In this document: one piece after another, positions 1-5,655 of the stretch | Layout: each line of letters opens with the position of its first letter | Numbering within the stretch: the stretch's first letter is position 1 | Assembly: GCA_903789505.1 (NCBI GenBank) | Contig: CAIFEU010000080.1 | Span: 1 to 12,348 of the forward strand | From: an uncultured Coriobacteriales bacterium | GTDB taxonomy: Bacteria > Actinomycetota > Coriobacteriia > Coriobacteriales > UMGS124 | DNA length: 12,348 nucleotides | Reading direction: 5' to 3' | Program-made: the position numbers and the translations under genes | The notes under the pieces: generated by a model | The model's database searches: none | Seen by the model: the letters and a program-made list of their open reading frames with translations, nothing else | What the model was told of the DNA's origin: nothing

Positions 1-295
1 AGTCCGAGGGGACATCATACGCGGTCGCGGCAGGCGCCGGGGCCGAGGCGCGCCGGGGGCTCCGAAAACTTCAAGAGCCCGCGGGCGCGGCGGGGCAGTG
101 ACAGGCGGGCAGCGGGGCGGGCACGCGAGCGCCATGGCCCGATGGCGATACGGTGTCGGGCGCTGACTGGTGAGCTTCGATAAGTTATCCTCAGTTGACT
201 ATTGGCATCGCCCGGCGGTCACGCGCATACCGGCTGGCGTCCGGGCCGGCAGCGCCGGGGCGCGGGCGAGAGACGCATCGGGAAGGGGTGGCACC
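1..295. other. Left-edge non-coding stretch with AT-rich island
   Basis: No gene can be supported here. One plus-strand frame is open from position 3 to a TGA at 99-101 and could be the 3' tail of a gene lying to the left, but it is short, GC-driven and has no recognisable motif. A small hairpin (CGCCAT / ATGGCG, about 131-148) is visible. An AT-rich segment at 179-206 stands out and is listed separately as a possible operator for the downstream ZIP gene. Confidence 0.5.
179..206 (+). promoter_or_regulatory. AT-rich palindromic element upstream of the ZIP transporter
   Basis: The segment starts with GATAA-G-TTATC (179-189), a palindrome with 5-base arms. It contains TAAGTTATCC and, nearby, AGTTGACTAT. 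It is AT-rich in a GC-rich setting and lies about 90 bases before the ZIP start codon. The TAAGTTA core also occurs in the elements before the P-ATPase unit, and AGTTA before flavodoxin. I could not place a convincing -35/-10 pair. A role as a binding site for a metal-responsive regulator is inferred from the shared core and the metal-transporter gene behind it. Confidence 0.4.
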
Positions 296-1108
296 ATGGC
301 GATGGACGCACAGCAGGCGCTGGTCGTGCTCGTAGGCCTGACGATTCCCCTGCTCGGCACGACGCTCGGCTCGGCGTGCGTGTTCCTCGCGCGCGGCGAC
401 ATGGGGCGCACCCTGCAGCGCGTCCTGACCGGCTTCGCCGCGGGGATCATGGTCGCCGCGTCGGTCTGGAGCCTGCTGATCCCCTCGATGGAGCAGGTGC
501 AGTCCGCGGGGGCGCTGCCCGAGCGGCTCGCCTTCGTCCCCGCGGCGGTGGGCTTCCTGCTGGGCACCGGCTTCCTGCTGCTGCTCGACCACGTGGTCCC
601 CCACCTGCATCAGAACGCCGAGGTCGCGGAGGGGCCGCGCAGCTCCCTGGAGCGCACGACCAAGATGGTGCTCGCCGTCACCCTGCACAACGTCCCCGAG
701 GGCATGGCGGTGGGCGTCGTGCTCGCGGGCTGGCTCTCCGGCGACGCGGGGGTCACCGTGGGCGGCGCGCTGGCGCTCTCGATCGGCATCGCCATCCAGA
801 ACTTCCCCGAGGGAGCCATCATCTCGATGCCCCTGCGCGCGACGGGCAAGAGCAGGCCGCGGGCGTTCGCGGGAGGGTTCCTCTCGGGCGTGGTGGAGCC
901 CGTCGGCGCGGGGTTCACAATCGTGTGCGCGGGCATCGCCGTGCCCGCCCTGCCCTATCTGCTGGGGTTCGCGGCCGGGGCGATGATGTACGTCGTCGTG
1001 GAGGAGCTCATCCCCGAAATGTCTGCCGGCAGGCACAGCGACGCGGGCCCCATCGCGTTCGCCTGCGGGTTCGCGCTGATGATGGCCCTCGACGTAGCAC
1101 TGGGATAG
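296..1108 (+). CDS. ZIP family divalent metal transporter (GufA-like)
   Basis: The product is a 270-residue polytopic inner-membrane protein of the ZIP (zinc/iron permease) family, GufA-like branch, which normally carries Zn2+, Fe2+ or Mn2+ into the cytoplasm. Two metal-binding helix motifs are clear: HNVPEG at residues 131-136 and QNFPEG at 168-173. Conserved acidic residues follow at 236-237 (VEELIPE). About eight hydrophobic helices cover nearly the whole length, with a short loop HLHQNAE around residues 102-108 that could bind metal. I chose the ATG at 296 because GGAAGGGG lies just upstream and translation then starts directly before the first helix; the frame is open back to 170, but that part is not ZIP-like. 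It stands alone as a transcription unit, with an AT-rich element about 90 bases before the start. The metal specificity cannot be read from the sequence. The family call is firm. Confidence 0.92.
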   Translation: MAMDAQQALVVLVGLTIPLLGTTLGSACVFLARGDMGRTLQRVLTGFAAGIMVAASVWSLLIPSMEQVQSAGALPERLAFVPAAVGFLLGTGFLLLLDHVVPHLHQNAEVAEGPRSSLERTTKMVLAVTLHNVPEGMAVGVVLAGWLSGDAGVTVGGALALSIGIAIQNFPEGAIISMPLRATGKSRPRAFAGGFLSGVVEPVGAGFTIVCAGIAVPALPYLLGFAAGAMMYVVVEELIPEMSAGRHSDAGPIAFACGFALMMALDVALG

Positions 1109-1408
1109 GGCTGCGGCGACGGCTCGGGCCAGACGTGCGACTGCCGCGGGGGCCCCGGGCGCGCGACGGGCGGCTCGTGCGTCGGGCGGCAGGGCGGCCG
1201 GGGTGGAGGCGCCGCACGGGTGCGGGGACCACCGCCGGCGTCGCAAGATTCTCGTCCGTTCTTTCAGGTCTCGCACAATAGTTAGCCTATACTCACTCTT
1301 GGTGATAGCTATAGCTAACTTACGCCGGACACGACGCCCGCACGGGCTCGCTGTCACCACGGCGCCCCGGCGCCGCGTGCCCGGCAGCCCAACGAGTGAG
1401 GAGCGGAC
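1109..1408. other. Intergenic region with weak hairpins and a regulatory island
   Basis: No gene is supported in these 300 bases. The first half is GC-rich with only short inverted repeats (for example CTGCCGC / GCGGCAG across about 1139-1192, and CCGCA/TGCGG near 1212-1225), so a terminator for the ZIP gene is possible but not clear. The second half holds the AT-rich island at 1277-1322. A good ribosome binding site (GAGGAG, about 1398-1403) precedes the ATG at 1409. Confidence 0.5.
1277..1322 (+). promoter_or_regulatory. Putative metalloregulator operator and promoter of the P-ATPase unit
   Basis: A striking AT-rich island. AATAGTTAGCCTAT (1277-1290) is mirrored by ATAGCTAACTTA (1311-1322), whose complement reads TAAGTTAGCTAT. 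Inside it TAGCTATAGCTA (1306-1317) is a perfect 12-base palindrome. TATACT at 1288-1293 is a plausible -10 box lying within the left arm, though the matching -35 is poor. The GTTAGCCTA core resembles the left half of the DtxR/IdeR consensus (TTAGGTTAGSCTAACCTAA), but the half-site spacing differs. The regulator itself is not in the window. A DtxR/MntR-type assignment is inference; the inverted repeat itself is directly visible. Confidence 0.55.
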
Positions 1409-1852
1409 ATGACCTGGTACAAGAACGCGAAGCTCTGGTCGTTCGTCGGCGGCGCCGCCGCGATGCTGGTAGGACAGGCCGTCGCGAAGAGCAAGGCGTG
1501 CCGCAAGCTCGCCGTCAACACGGTCGCGCAGTCCATGGTGATCAAGGAGAGCTGCCACGAGGCCATGCAGTCGGTCAAGGACGACGCCGAGGACGTCGCC
1601 GCCGACGCGCGCGCCAGGACCCGCGAGAAGGCGCACGAGGACGCCCGCCGCGCCGAGATCGAGGAGCGCGTGCGCAGGGAGGTCGAAGCGGAGTACGCCG
1701 CCCAGGAGGAGGCCGGCGACGCGGCTGAGGACGCGGGCGACGCGGGCGCGGCGGCCGAGACCAAGGGCGCGGGCGAGCGGGCCGACGCCAAGGCCGCGGG
1801 CGCCAAGGCGGGCGCCGCCAAGTCGGGCGCCGCGGGCAGGTCGAGGAAGTAG
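1409..1852 (+). CDS. Small single-span membrane protein partnered with a P-type ATPase
   Basis: A 147-residue protein of unknown biochemical function. Residues 1-10 are a short polar/aromatic start (MTWYKNAKLW), residues 11-26 form one glycine/alanine-rich hydrophobic span, and residues 27-50 hold C31 and a C49-H50 pair. Residues 52-95 are strongly charged and likely helical or coiled-coil. The tail from about 95 on is Ala/Gly/Lys-rich low complexity. The N-terminal 60 or so residues match my memory of a family (probably DUF6110) found beside heavy-metal P-type ATPases; the name should be checked. The gene ends 21 bases before the ATPase start in the same frame and shares its promoter region. 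By analogy, mycobacterial PacL proteins (DUF1490) are small membrane partners of Ctp metal pumps. A scaffold or metal-chaperone role here is therefore inferred. The histidine-rich metal-binding end of PacL1 is not seen. Confidence 0.75.
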   Translation: MTWYKNAKLWSFVGGAAAMLVGQAVAKSKACRKLAVNTVAQSMVIKESCHEAMQSVKDDAEDVAADARARTREKAHEDARRAEIEERVRREVEAEYAAQEEAGDAAEDAGDAGAAAETKGAGERADAKAAGAKAGAAKSGAAGRSRK

Positions 1853-1873
1853 CGAAGGTAAGCGAGACTGCCC

Positions 1874-4039
1874 ATGCTGTTCACAATAGTTCACGACCGC
1901 CCGACGCGGATGCGGCTGCGCTGCGGCAAGTGGATGTTCGACGACGAGGAGGCGCGCGGCTGCGAGGGGCTGCTGCGCGGCGTGCCCGGCGTGCGGTCGG
2001 TCGTCATCCGCCCCGCGAACGGCTCGATCCTCGTCGAGCACGACGGCAGCGCGCGGGAGGCGGTCATCCGCGCCGTCCGCGACCTGGACGTCCTCGACCT
2101 GCCGCGCAGCGCCAACGCCGCCGACGACGACCTGGGAGAGCTCGACAACCGCTTCCAGATCCAACTCGCCGAGACGGTCGGCTGGCGCCTCCTGCGGCGC
2201 GTCCTGATGCCGACGCCGCTCAAGAACCTCACCACGGCGTTGCGCGCGATCGGCTTCGTCTACCGGGGCATCCGCGTGCTGGCACGGGGGCGCCTGGGCG
2301 TCGAGGTGCTCGACGCGACGGCGATTTCGGTCGCCCTGTCGCAGCGGAGCTTCTCCACGGCCTCCACGGTCATGTTCCTGCTGCACATCTCCGACCTGCT
2401 CAACGAGTACACCGAGGCGCGCGCCCGCGCGAGCCTGCGCCAGAACCTGTCGATGTTCGCGCAGACGGTCTGGCTCGTGCGCGACGGCGAGGAGGTCGAG
2501 GTCCCGATCGAGCAGGTTGCCGCCGGCGACCTCGTGCGCGTGCGCACCGGGGCGCTCGTCCCGCTGGACGGCACCGTCGTCGAGGGCGAGGCCGAGGTCA
2601 ACGAGGCGTCGATGACCGGCGAGAGCGCGCTGGTCCACAAGCGCGCCGGGAGCAGCGCGTTCGCCGGGACCGTCGTCGACGACGGATCGATCCTGCTGAG
2701 GTGCACCGCGCGCCCCGGCCAGTCGCGCATCGACGCAATCGTCGACATGGTCGAGAACTCCCAGGAGCTCAAGGCGGGCGCGCAGAGCCGCGCGGAGTAC
2801 CTGGCCGACACGATGGTCCCCTTCAGCCTGGGCGTGTTCCTGCTGACGCTGCTCGTCACGCGCGACATCCAGCGCGCGATGAGCGTGCTGATGGTCGACT
2901 ACTCCTGCGCGATCAAGCTCTCGGCGCCGATCGCCGTCATGAGCGCGGTGCGCGAGGGGACCCGCCACGGCATCGTGGTCAAGGGCGGCAAGTTCCTGGA
3001 GTCGCTCGCCCACGTCGACACCGTCGTCTTCGACAAGACTGGGACGCTGACCAACGCCCGGCCTCAGGTGGAGCAGGTCATCAGTCTGGGTGTCGACGGC
3101 GCAGAGGGTGGGATGGGCGCCGACGAGGTCCTGCGCCTCGCGGCATGCCTGGAGGAGCACTTCCCGCACAGCCTGGCGCGGGCGATCGTCCGCGAGGCGA
3201 CCGAGCGCGGCCTCTCCCACCGTCACGAGCTGCACGCCGAGGTGGAGTACATCGTCGCCCATGGGATTGCCTCCACGGTCAACGGCAAGAGGGCGCGCAT
3301 CGGCAGCGCGCACTTCATCTTCGAGGACGAGGGCGTCCCCAAGCCCGCGGGCCTCGACGAGCTGGTGAGCAGGCGGGCGCCCGGGGCCTCCGCCGTCTAC
3401 CTGGCGCTCGACGGCAGGCTGGTGGGCGTGATCTGCGTGGAGGACCCGCTGCGCCCCGAGGCCGCCGACGTGATCGCCGCGCTGCGCGAGCGCGGCGTCG
3501 GCAGCGTCGTCATGCTCACTGGCGACTCGGAGAACTGCGCCTGCGTGGTGGCGTCCAAGCTGGGGATCGACGCCTATCACTCGCAGGTGCTCCCCGAGGA
3601 CAAGGCCTCCTACGTCGAGGAGCTCAAGCGCCAGGGGCACGTCGCGGCGATGGTGGGCGACGGCATCAACGACTCGCCCGCCCTGGCCGCCGCCGACGTC
3701 TCGATCGCGCTGTCGGACGCCAGTGACATCGCCCGCAGCGTGGCAGACATCTCGGTGCTCGACGCCTCGCTCGCGTCGCTGATCCCGGCACGCGACCTCG
3801 CCGTCAGGCTCATGGGGCGCATCGAGGCGTCGTACCGGTTCATCGTCACCTTCAACAGCGCGCTAATCGTGCTGGGGCTGGTGGGCGTCCTGCCCGCCGC
3901 GCCCGCCGCGACGCTGCACAACGCATCGACCGTGCTGGTCGCCGCGTCCAACACCCGGCCGCTGCTGGGCGACGGAACGCAGCGGGAGCCCCGGCACGAG
4001 CGAGCGGCAGAGCCTACACGGTCGGCGCTGCCCGCGTAG
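1874..4039 (+). CDS. P1B-type heavy-metal translocating ATPase (CtpC-like)
   Basis: A 721-residue metal-exporting P-type ATPase. Visible motifs are the actuator TGES (248-251), phosphorylation motif DKTGT with D387, TGDS (549-552) and the hinge GDGINDSPA (595-603). EEHFPHS around residue 430 takes the place of the P1B nucleotide-domain HP motif. The N-terminal 70 residues have a degenerate HMA-like fold; the only cysteines there are C17 and C30, with no CxxC. The transmembrane metal site is YSCAIKL, with S344-C345-A346 where classical P1B pumps have CPC. The C-terminal helix contains LHNAST, typical of the CtpC-like branch. This branch has been linked to Mn2+ or Zn2+ export in mycobacteria; the metal here is unknown. 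The ribosome binding site is weak (GAAGG about 14 bases upstream), so translation is probably coupled to the small gene ending 21 bases before. The last 30 residues are polar and not conserved-looking. Confidence 0.93.
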   Translation: MLFTIVHDRPTRMRLRCGKWMFDDEEARGCEGLLRGVPGVRSVVIRPANGSILVEHDGSAREAVIRAVRDLDVLDLPRSANAADDDLGELDNRFQIQLAETVGWRLLRRVLMPTPLKNLTTALRAIGFVYRGIRVLARGRLGVEVLDATAISVALSQRSFSTASTVMFLLHISDLLNEYTEARARASLRQNLSMFAQTVWLVRDGEEVEVPIEQVAAGDLVRVRTGALVPLDGTVVEGEAEVNEASMTGESALVHKRAGSSAFAGTVVDDGSILLRCTARPGQSRIDAIVDMVENSQELKAGAQSRAEYLADTMVPFSLGVFLLTLLVTRDIQRAMSVLMVDYSCAIKLSAPIAVMSAVREGTRHGIVVKGGKFLESLAHVDTVVFDKTGTLTNARPQVEQVISLGVDGAEGGMGADEVLRLAACLEEHFPHSLARAIVREATERGLSHRHELHAEVEYIVAHGIASTVNGKRARIGSAHFIFEDEGVPKPAGLDELVSRRAPGASAVYLALDGRLVGVICVEDPLRPEAADVIAALRERGVGSVVMLTGDSENCACVVASKLGIDAYHSQVLPEDKASYVEELKRQGHVAAMVGDGINDSPALAAADVSIALSDASDIARSVADISVLDASLASLIPARDLAVRLMGRIEASYRFIVTFNSALIVLGLVGVLPAAPAATLHNASTVLVAASNTRPLLGDGTQREPRHERAAEPTRSALPA

Positions 4040-4048
4040 GTCGGGCCC

Positions 4049-4077
4049 CGGGGCGGCCTCGAGAGGGGGCCGCCCCG
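4049..4077 (+). terminator. GC-rich hairpin after the P-ATPase gene
   Basis: A perfect 10-bp stem, CGGGGCGGCC (4049-4058) with GGCCGCCCCG (4068-4077), and a 9-base loop. It begins 10 bases after the ATPase stop codon. No T-tract follows, so it is an atypical intrinsic terminator or a 3'-end stabilising structure. Confidence 0.6.
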
Positions 4078-4158
4078 ACCCGCCCGGTCCCGCGCAACAG
4101 CACGCGCCACCCCCATGAGGACGATTCGCGGAGAACGCGGCCACACGACCGCGGGAGC

Positions 4159-4206
4159 TTGACGCATCCCTTGCGTGCCGATATTAGTTAGCTATGTTTA
4201 ACTTAA
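4159..4206 (+). promoter_or_regulatory. Flavodoxin promoter with overlapping operator-like inverted repeat
   Basis: TTGACG (4159-4164), a 17-base spacer and TATTAG (4182-4187) form a good sigma-70-like promoter. Overlapping the -10 box and the expected start site is AGTTA-N8-TAACT (4186-4203), which extends to TTAGTTAGC...TAACTTAA (4184-4206). It shares the exact 10-mer AGTTAGCTAT with the complement of 1311-1320 before the P-ATPase unit. The piece AGCTATGTTTA also resembles a half-site of the enterobacterial MntR operator. The placement suggests repression by a metal-loaded regulator, in keeping with flavodoxin genes being induced when iron is low. The leader from the expected start to the ATG is about 125 bases, and I see no riboswitch in it. 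Confidence 0.6.
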
Positions 4207-4320
4207 GGCGCGCGGACGCTACCGGCTGCGGGCACCCGGGCTTGCGGGCGCCCATGCGCGCACGGCAACCGAGTCGATTCCCGCCAGCTCCATGCCGACG
4301 GGACGGAAGGGACGGTAACC

Positions 4321-4743
4321 ATGGCGAACGTGGCGGTCGTGTACTGGAGCGGGACGGGCAACACCGAGGCGATGGCGGACCTCGTCGCGCAGGGCGCCAA
4401 CGACGCGGGCGGCAAGGCGACGGTCATCGCGGCGGAAGACTTCGACGCCGGCCAGCTCGGCGACTTCGACGCCTTCGCGTTCGGCTGCCCGGCGATGGGC
4501 GACGAGGACCTCGAACAGACCACCTTCGAGCCGATGTACGACGAGGTGGAGTCCCGGCTCCAGGGGCAGAAGGTCGCCCTGTTCGGGTCGTACGACTGGA
4601 ACGAGGGCGAGTGGATGGACAAGTGGGGCCAGCGCGCCGCGAACGCCGGGCTCAACGTCGTCGGGACGGCGATCGCCAAGGACTACCCCGATGACGACGC
4701 GAGCGAGGAGTGCAGGCGCCTCGGGGCGCTCCTCGCGGAGTAG
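4321..4743 (+). CDS. Short-chain flavodoxin
   Basis: A 140-residue FMN-binding electron carrier of the flavodoxin family, able to replace ferredoxin in low-potential electron transfer in the cytoplasm. The phosphate-binding loop WSGTGNTE is at residues 9-16. The two isoalloxazine-side loops are visible as GCPAMGDEDLE (55-65) and GSYDWNEGEWMDKW (89-102). The length and the lack of a long-chain insertion place it among short-chain flavodoxins like those of clostridia and Megasphaera. GGAAGGGA lies upstream of the ATG. It is a single-gene unit with its own promoter, and an operator-like repeat overlaps the -10 box, which fits control by iron or another metal. Its electron donors and acceptors are not in the window. 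Confidence 0.93.
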   Translation: MANVAVVYWSGTGNTEAMADLVAQGANDAGGKATVIAAEDFDAGQLGDFDAFAFGCPAMGDEDLEQTTFEPMYDEVESRLQGQKVALFGSYDWNEGEWMDKWGQRAANAGLNVVGTAIAKDYPDDDASEECRRLGALLAE

Positions 4744-4766
4744 GCGCGGGCGAGCGCGGTGCGGGC

Positions 4767-4806
4767 GGCGCGACCCTGGGCGCCCTCAGCCGGCGTGGGT
4801 CGCGCC
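4767..4806. terminator. Hairpin between convergent flavodoxin and UPF0114 genes
   Basis: GGCGCGACCC (4767-4776) and GGGTCGCGCC (4797-4806) are perfectly complementary, with a 20-base loop. The right arm lies inside the last codons of the minus-strand UPF0114 gene. Its position between two converging genes suggests a bidirectional terminator, without a T-tract on either side. Confidence 0.4.
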
Positions 4807-5556
4807 CGCGTCGCTCGCGTCGCCGCCCGAGGCGGGCTCCCCCGCCCCGGGCTCAGGCTCGGGCTCGGGCCCGTGATGGACCTTGAACACGTAGCGGACG
4901 AAGAACGCCAGCGCCACGATCACGATCGCGCAGCTCAGGCCGAGCCACAGCGAGTCCACGCCGTGGCCGCCCTTCAGGACGAACCCGAGGAAGTACACCC
5001 CGAGCATGACGCCGATGACGCTGACGAGGCGCTCCTTGAGGTCGTCAAGGTCGTGGAACGACAGCCACTCGGGCAGCGGGATCTTGTCGGAGATGAACAG
5101 CGAGACCAGCCCGAGCGACAGGATGTCGAGCACGACCGCCAGCAGGAAGAGGTCCGCGTACTCCACGTAGTCGGTGGCGAGCTCCATCAGGTCGAAGCTG
5201 CCCTCGAAGTACTCGATGGTCACGCGGACGACCTCGACGAGCGTGCACAGCGCCATGATGATCGAGCAGACGAAGAACCCGAACGCCGGGATGGCGGCGA
5301 CGAAGCGCGTCTGGCTGAGCCTACGGGCCGCCTCGCGCGAGCGACGCGCGCGCCGCGAGGGGTCGGCCGCCTTGGCGGGGTCGCACGGACGGATCTGGCC
5401 GCCCTGCCGCTCCCCCGGCGCCGCAACGGGCGCGGGCGCGGTGCCCGCGGGGACGTCCCGAGGCGCGTCCTTGCCCGCGGGGGCGCTCGCCTCCCGCCGT
5501 GCGCCCTGGTCTGCCCGCACGTCCCCGGTGCCGTCACCGCTCGCATGCATGTTCAC
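4786..5556 (-). CDS. UPF0114 (YqhA) family membrane protein with long disordered tails
   Basis: A 256-residue integral membrane protein of the UPF0114/YqhA family, whose function is unknown. Four hydrophobic helices are visible, at about residues 85-112, 134-156, 176-194 and 202-224. Family signatures are VEYADLFLLAVVLDILSLGL (131-150), the FISDKIPLPEWL segment (154-165) and DLDDLKERL (169-177). Typical relatives begin close to the first helix, but here about 80 Ala/Pro/Arg/Asp-rich residues precede it, and about 30 acidic/Gly-rich residues (PEPEPEP) follow the last helix. I used the GTG at 5556; an ATG two codons later (5550) is an equally good start, with AGGT 10 bases before it. No Met lies between residue 3 and residue 101, so the N-terminal extension seems real. 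It lies downstream of the AAA+ ATPase on the same strand, with a hairpin in the 99-base gap. Confidence 0.82.
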   Translation of the reverse strand: MNMHASGDGTGDVRADQGARREASAPAGKDAPRDVPAGTAPAPVAAPGERQGGQIRPCDPAKAADPSRRARRSREAARRLSQTRFVAAIPAFGFFVCSIIMALCTLVEVVRVTIEYFEGSFDLMELATDYVEYADLFLLAVVLDILSLGLVSLFISDKIPLPEWLSFHDLDDLKERLVSVIGVMLGVYFLGFVLKGGHGVDSLWLGLSCAIVIVALAFFVRYVFKVHHGPEPEPEPGAGEPASGGDASDAGATHAG

Positions 5557-5594
5557 GTCTACCTGCGCCTTCGTGTCGGATTCCCGTCATGGCG

Positions 5595-5627
5595 GGGACG
5601 GCGGCCAAACCCGCCGAGCGCCGTCCC
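5595..5627 (-). terminator. Hairpin after the AAA+ ATPase gene
   Basis: GGGACGGCG (5595-5603) pairs perfectly with CGCCGTCCC (5619-5627) around a 15-base loop that can itself pair partly. On the minus strand it starts about 28 bases after the ATPase stop codon and before the UPF0114 start. No T-tract follows. It may separate or attenuate the two genes. Confidence 0.4.
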
Positions 5628-5655
5628 GTCGCGATTCTGTCCCGTCAGGACGATG

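Noticed and set aside
3..101. Possible C-terminal end of a gene from the left
   Set aside because: Only 32 codons with no motif and mixed third-position use; cannot be told from chance.
170..295. Longer start for the ZIP transporter at GTG 170
   Set aside because: The added 42 residues are Arg/Gly/Ala-rich and not ZIP-like; the ATG at 296 has the better ribosome binding site and begins just before the first helix.
1882..1891. CACAATAGTT, also found at 1274-1283, as another operator
   Set aside because: It lies inside the first codons of the ATPase, lacks the GCTAT part and has no inverted partner. It is probably coincidence, though the ATA codon is rare here.
191..3640. A 1149-codon open frame on the minus strand opposite the ZIP and P-ATPase genes
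   Set aside because: It lies antisense to two genes with clear domains, its translation is Arg/His/Asp/Leu-rich with no motif, and such long frames are common opposite GC-rich genes. It is a shadow.
1930..3726. A 598-codon plus-strand frame inside the P-ATPase gene
   Set aside because: It is the shifted frame of the ATPase, extremely Arg/Ala/Gly-rich and without a ribosome binding site.
4207..4320. Riboswitch in the flavodoxin leader
   Set aside because: No conserved riboswitch core or strong multi-stem fold could be recognised by eye.
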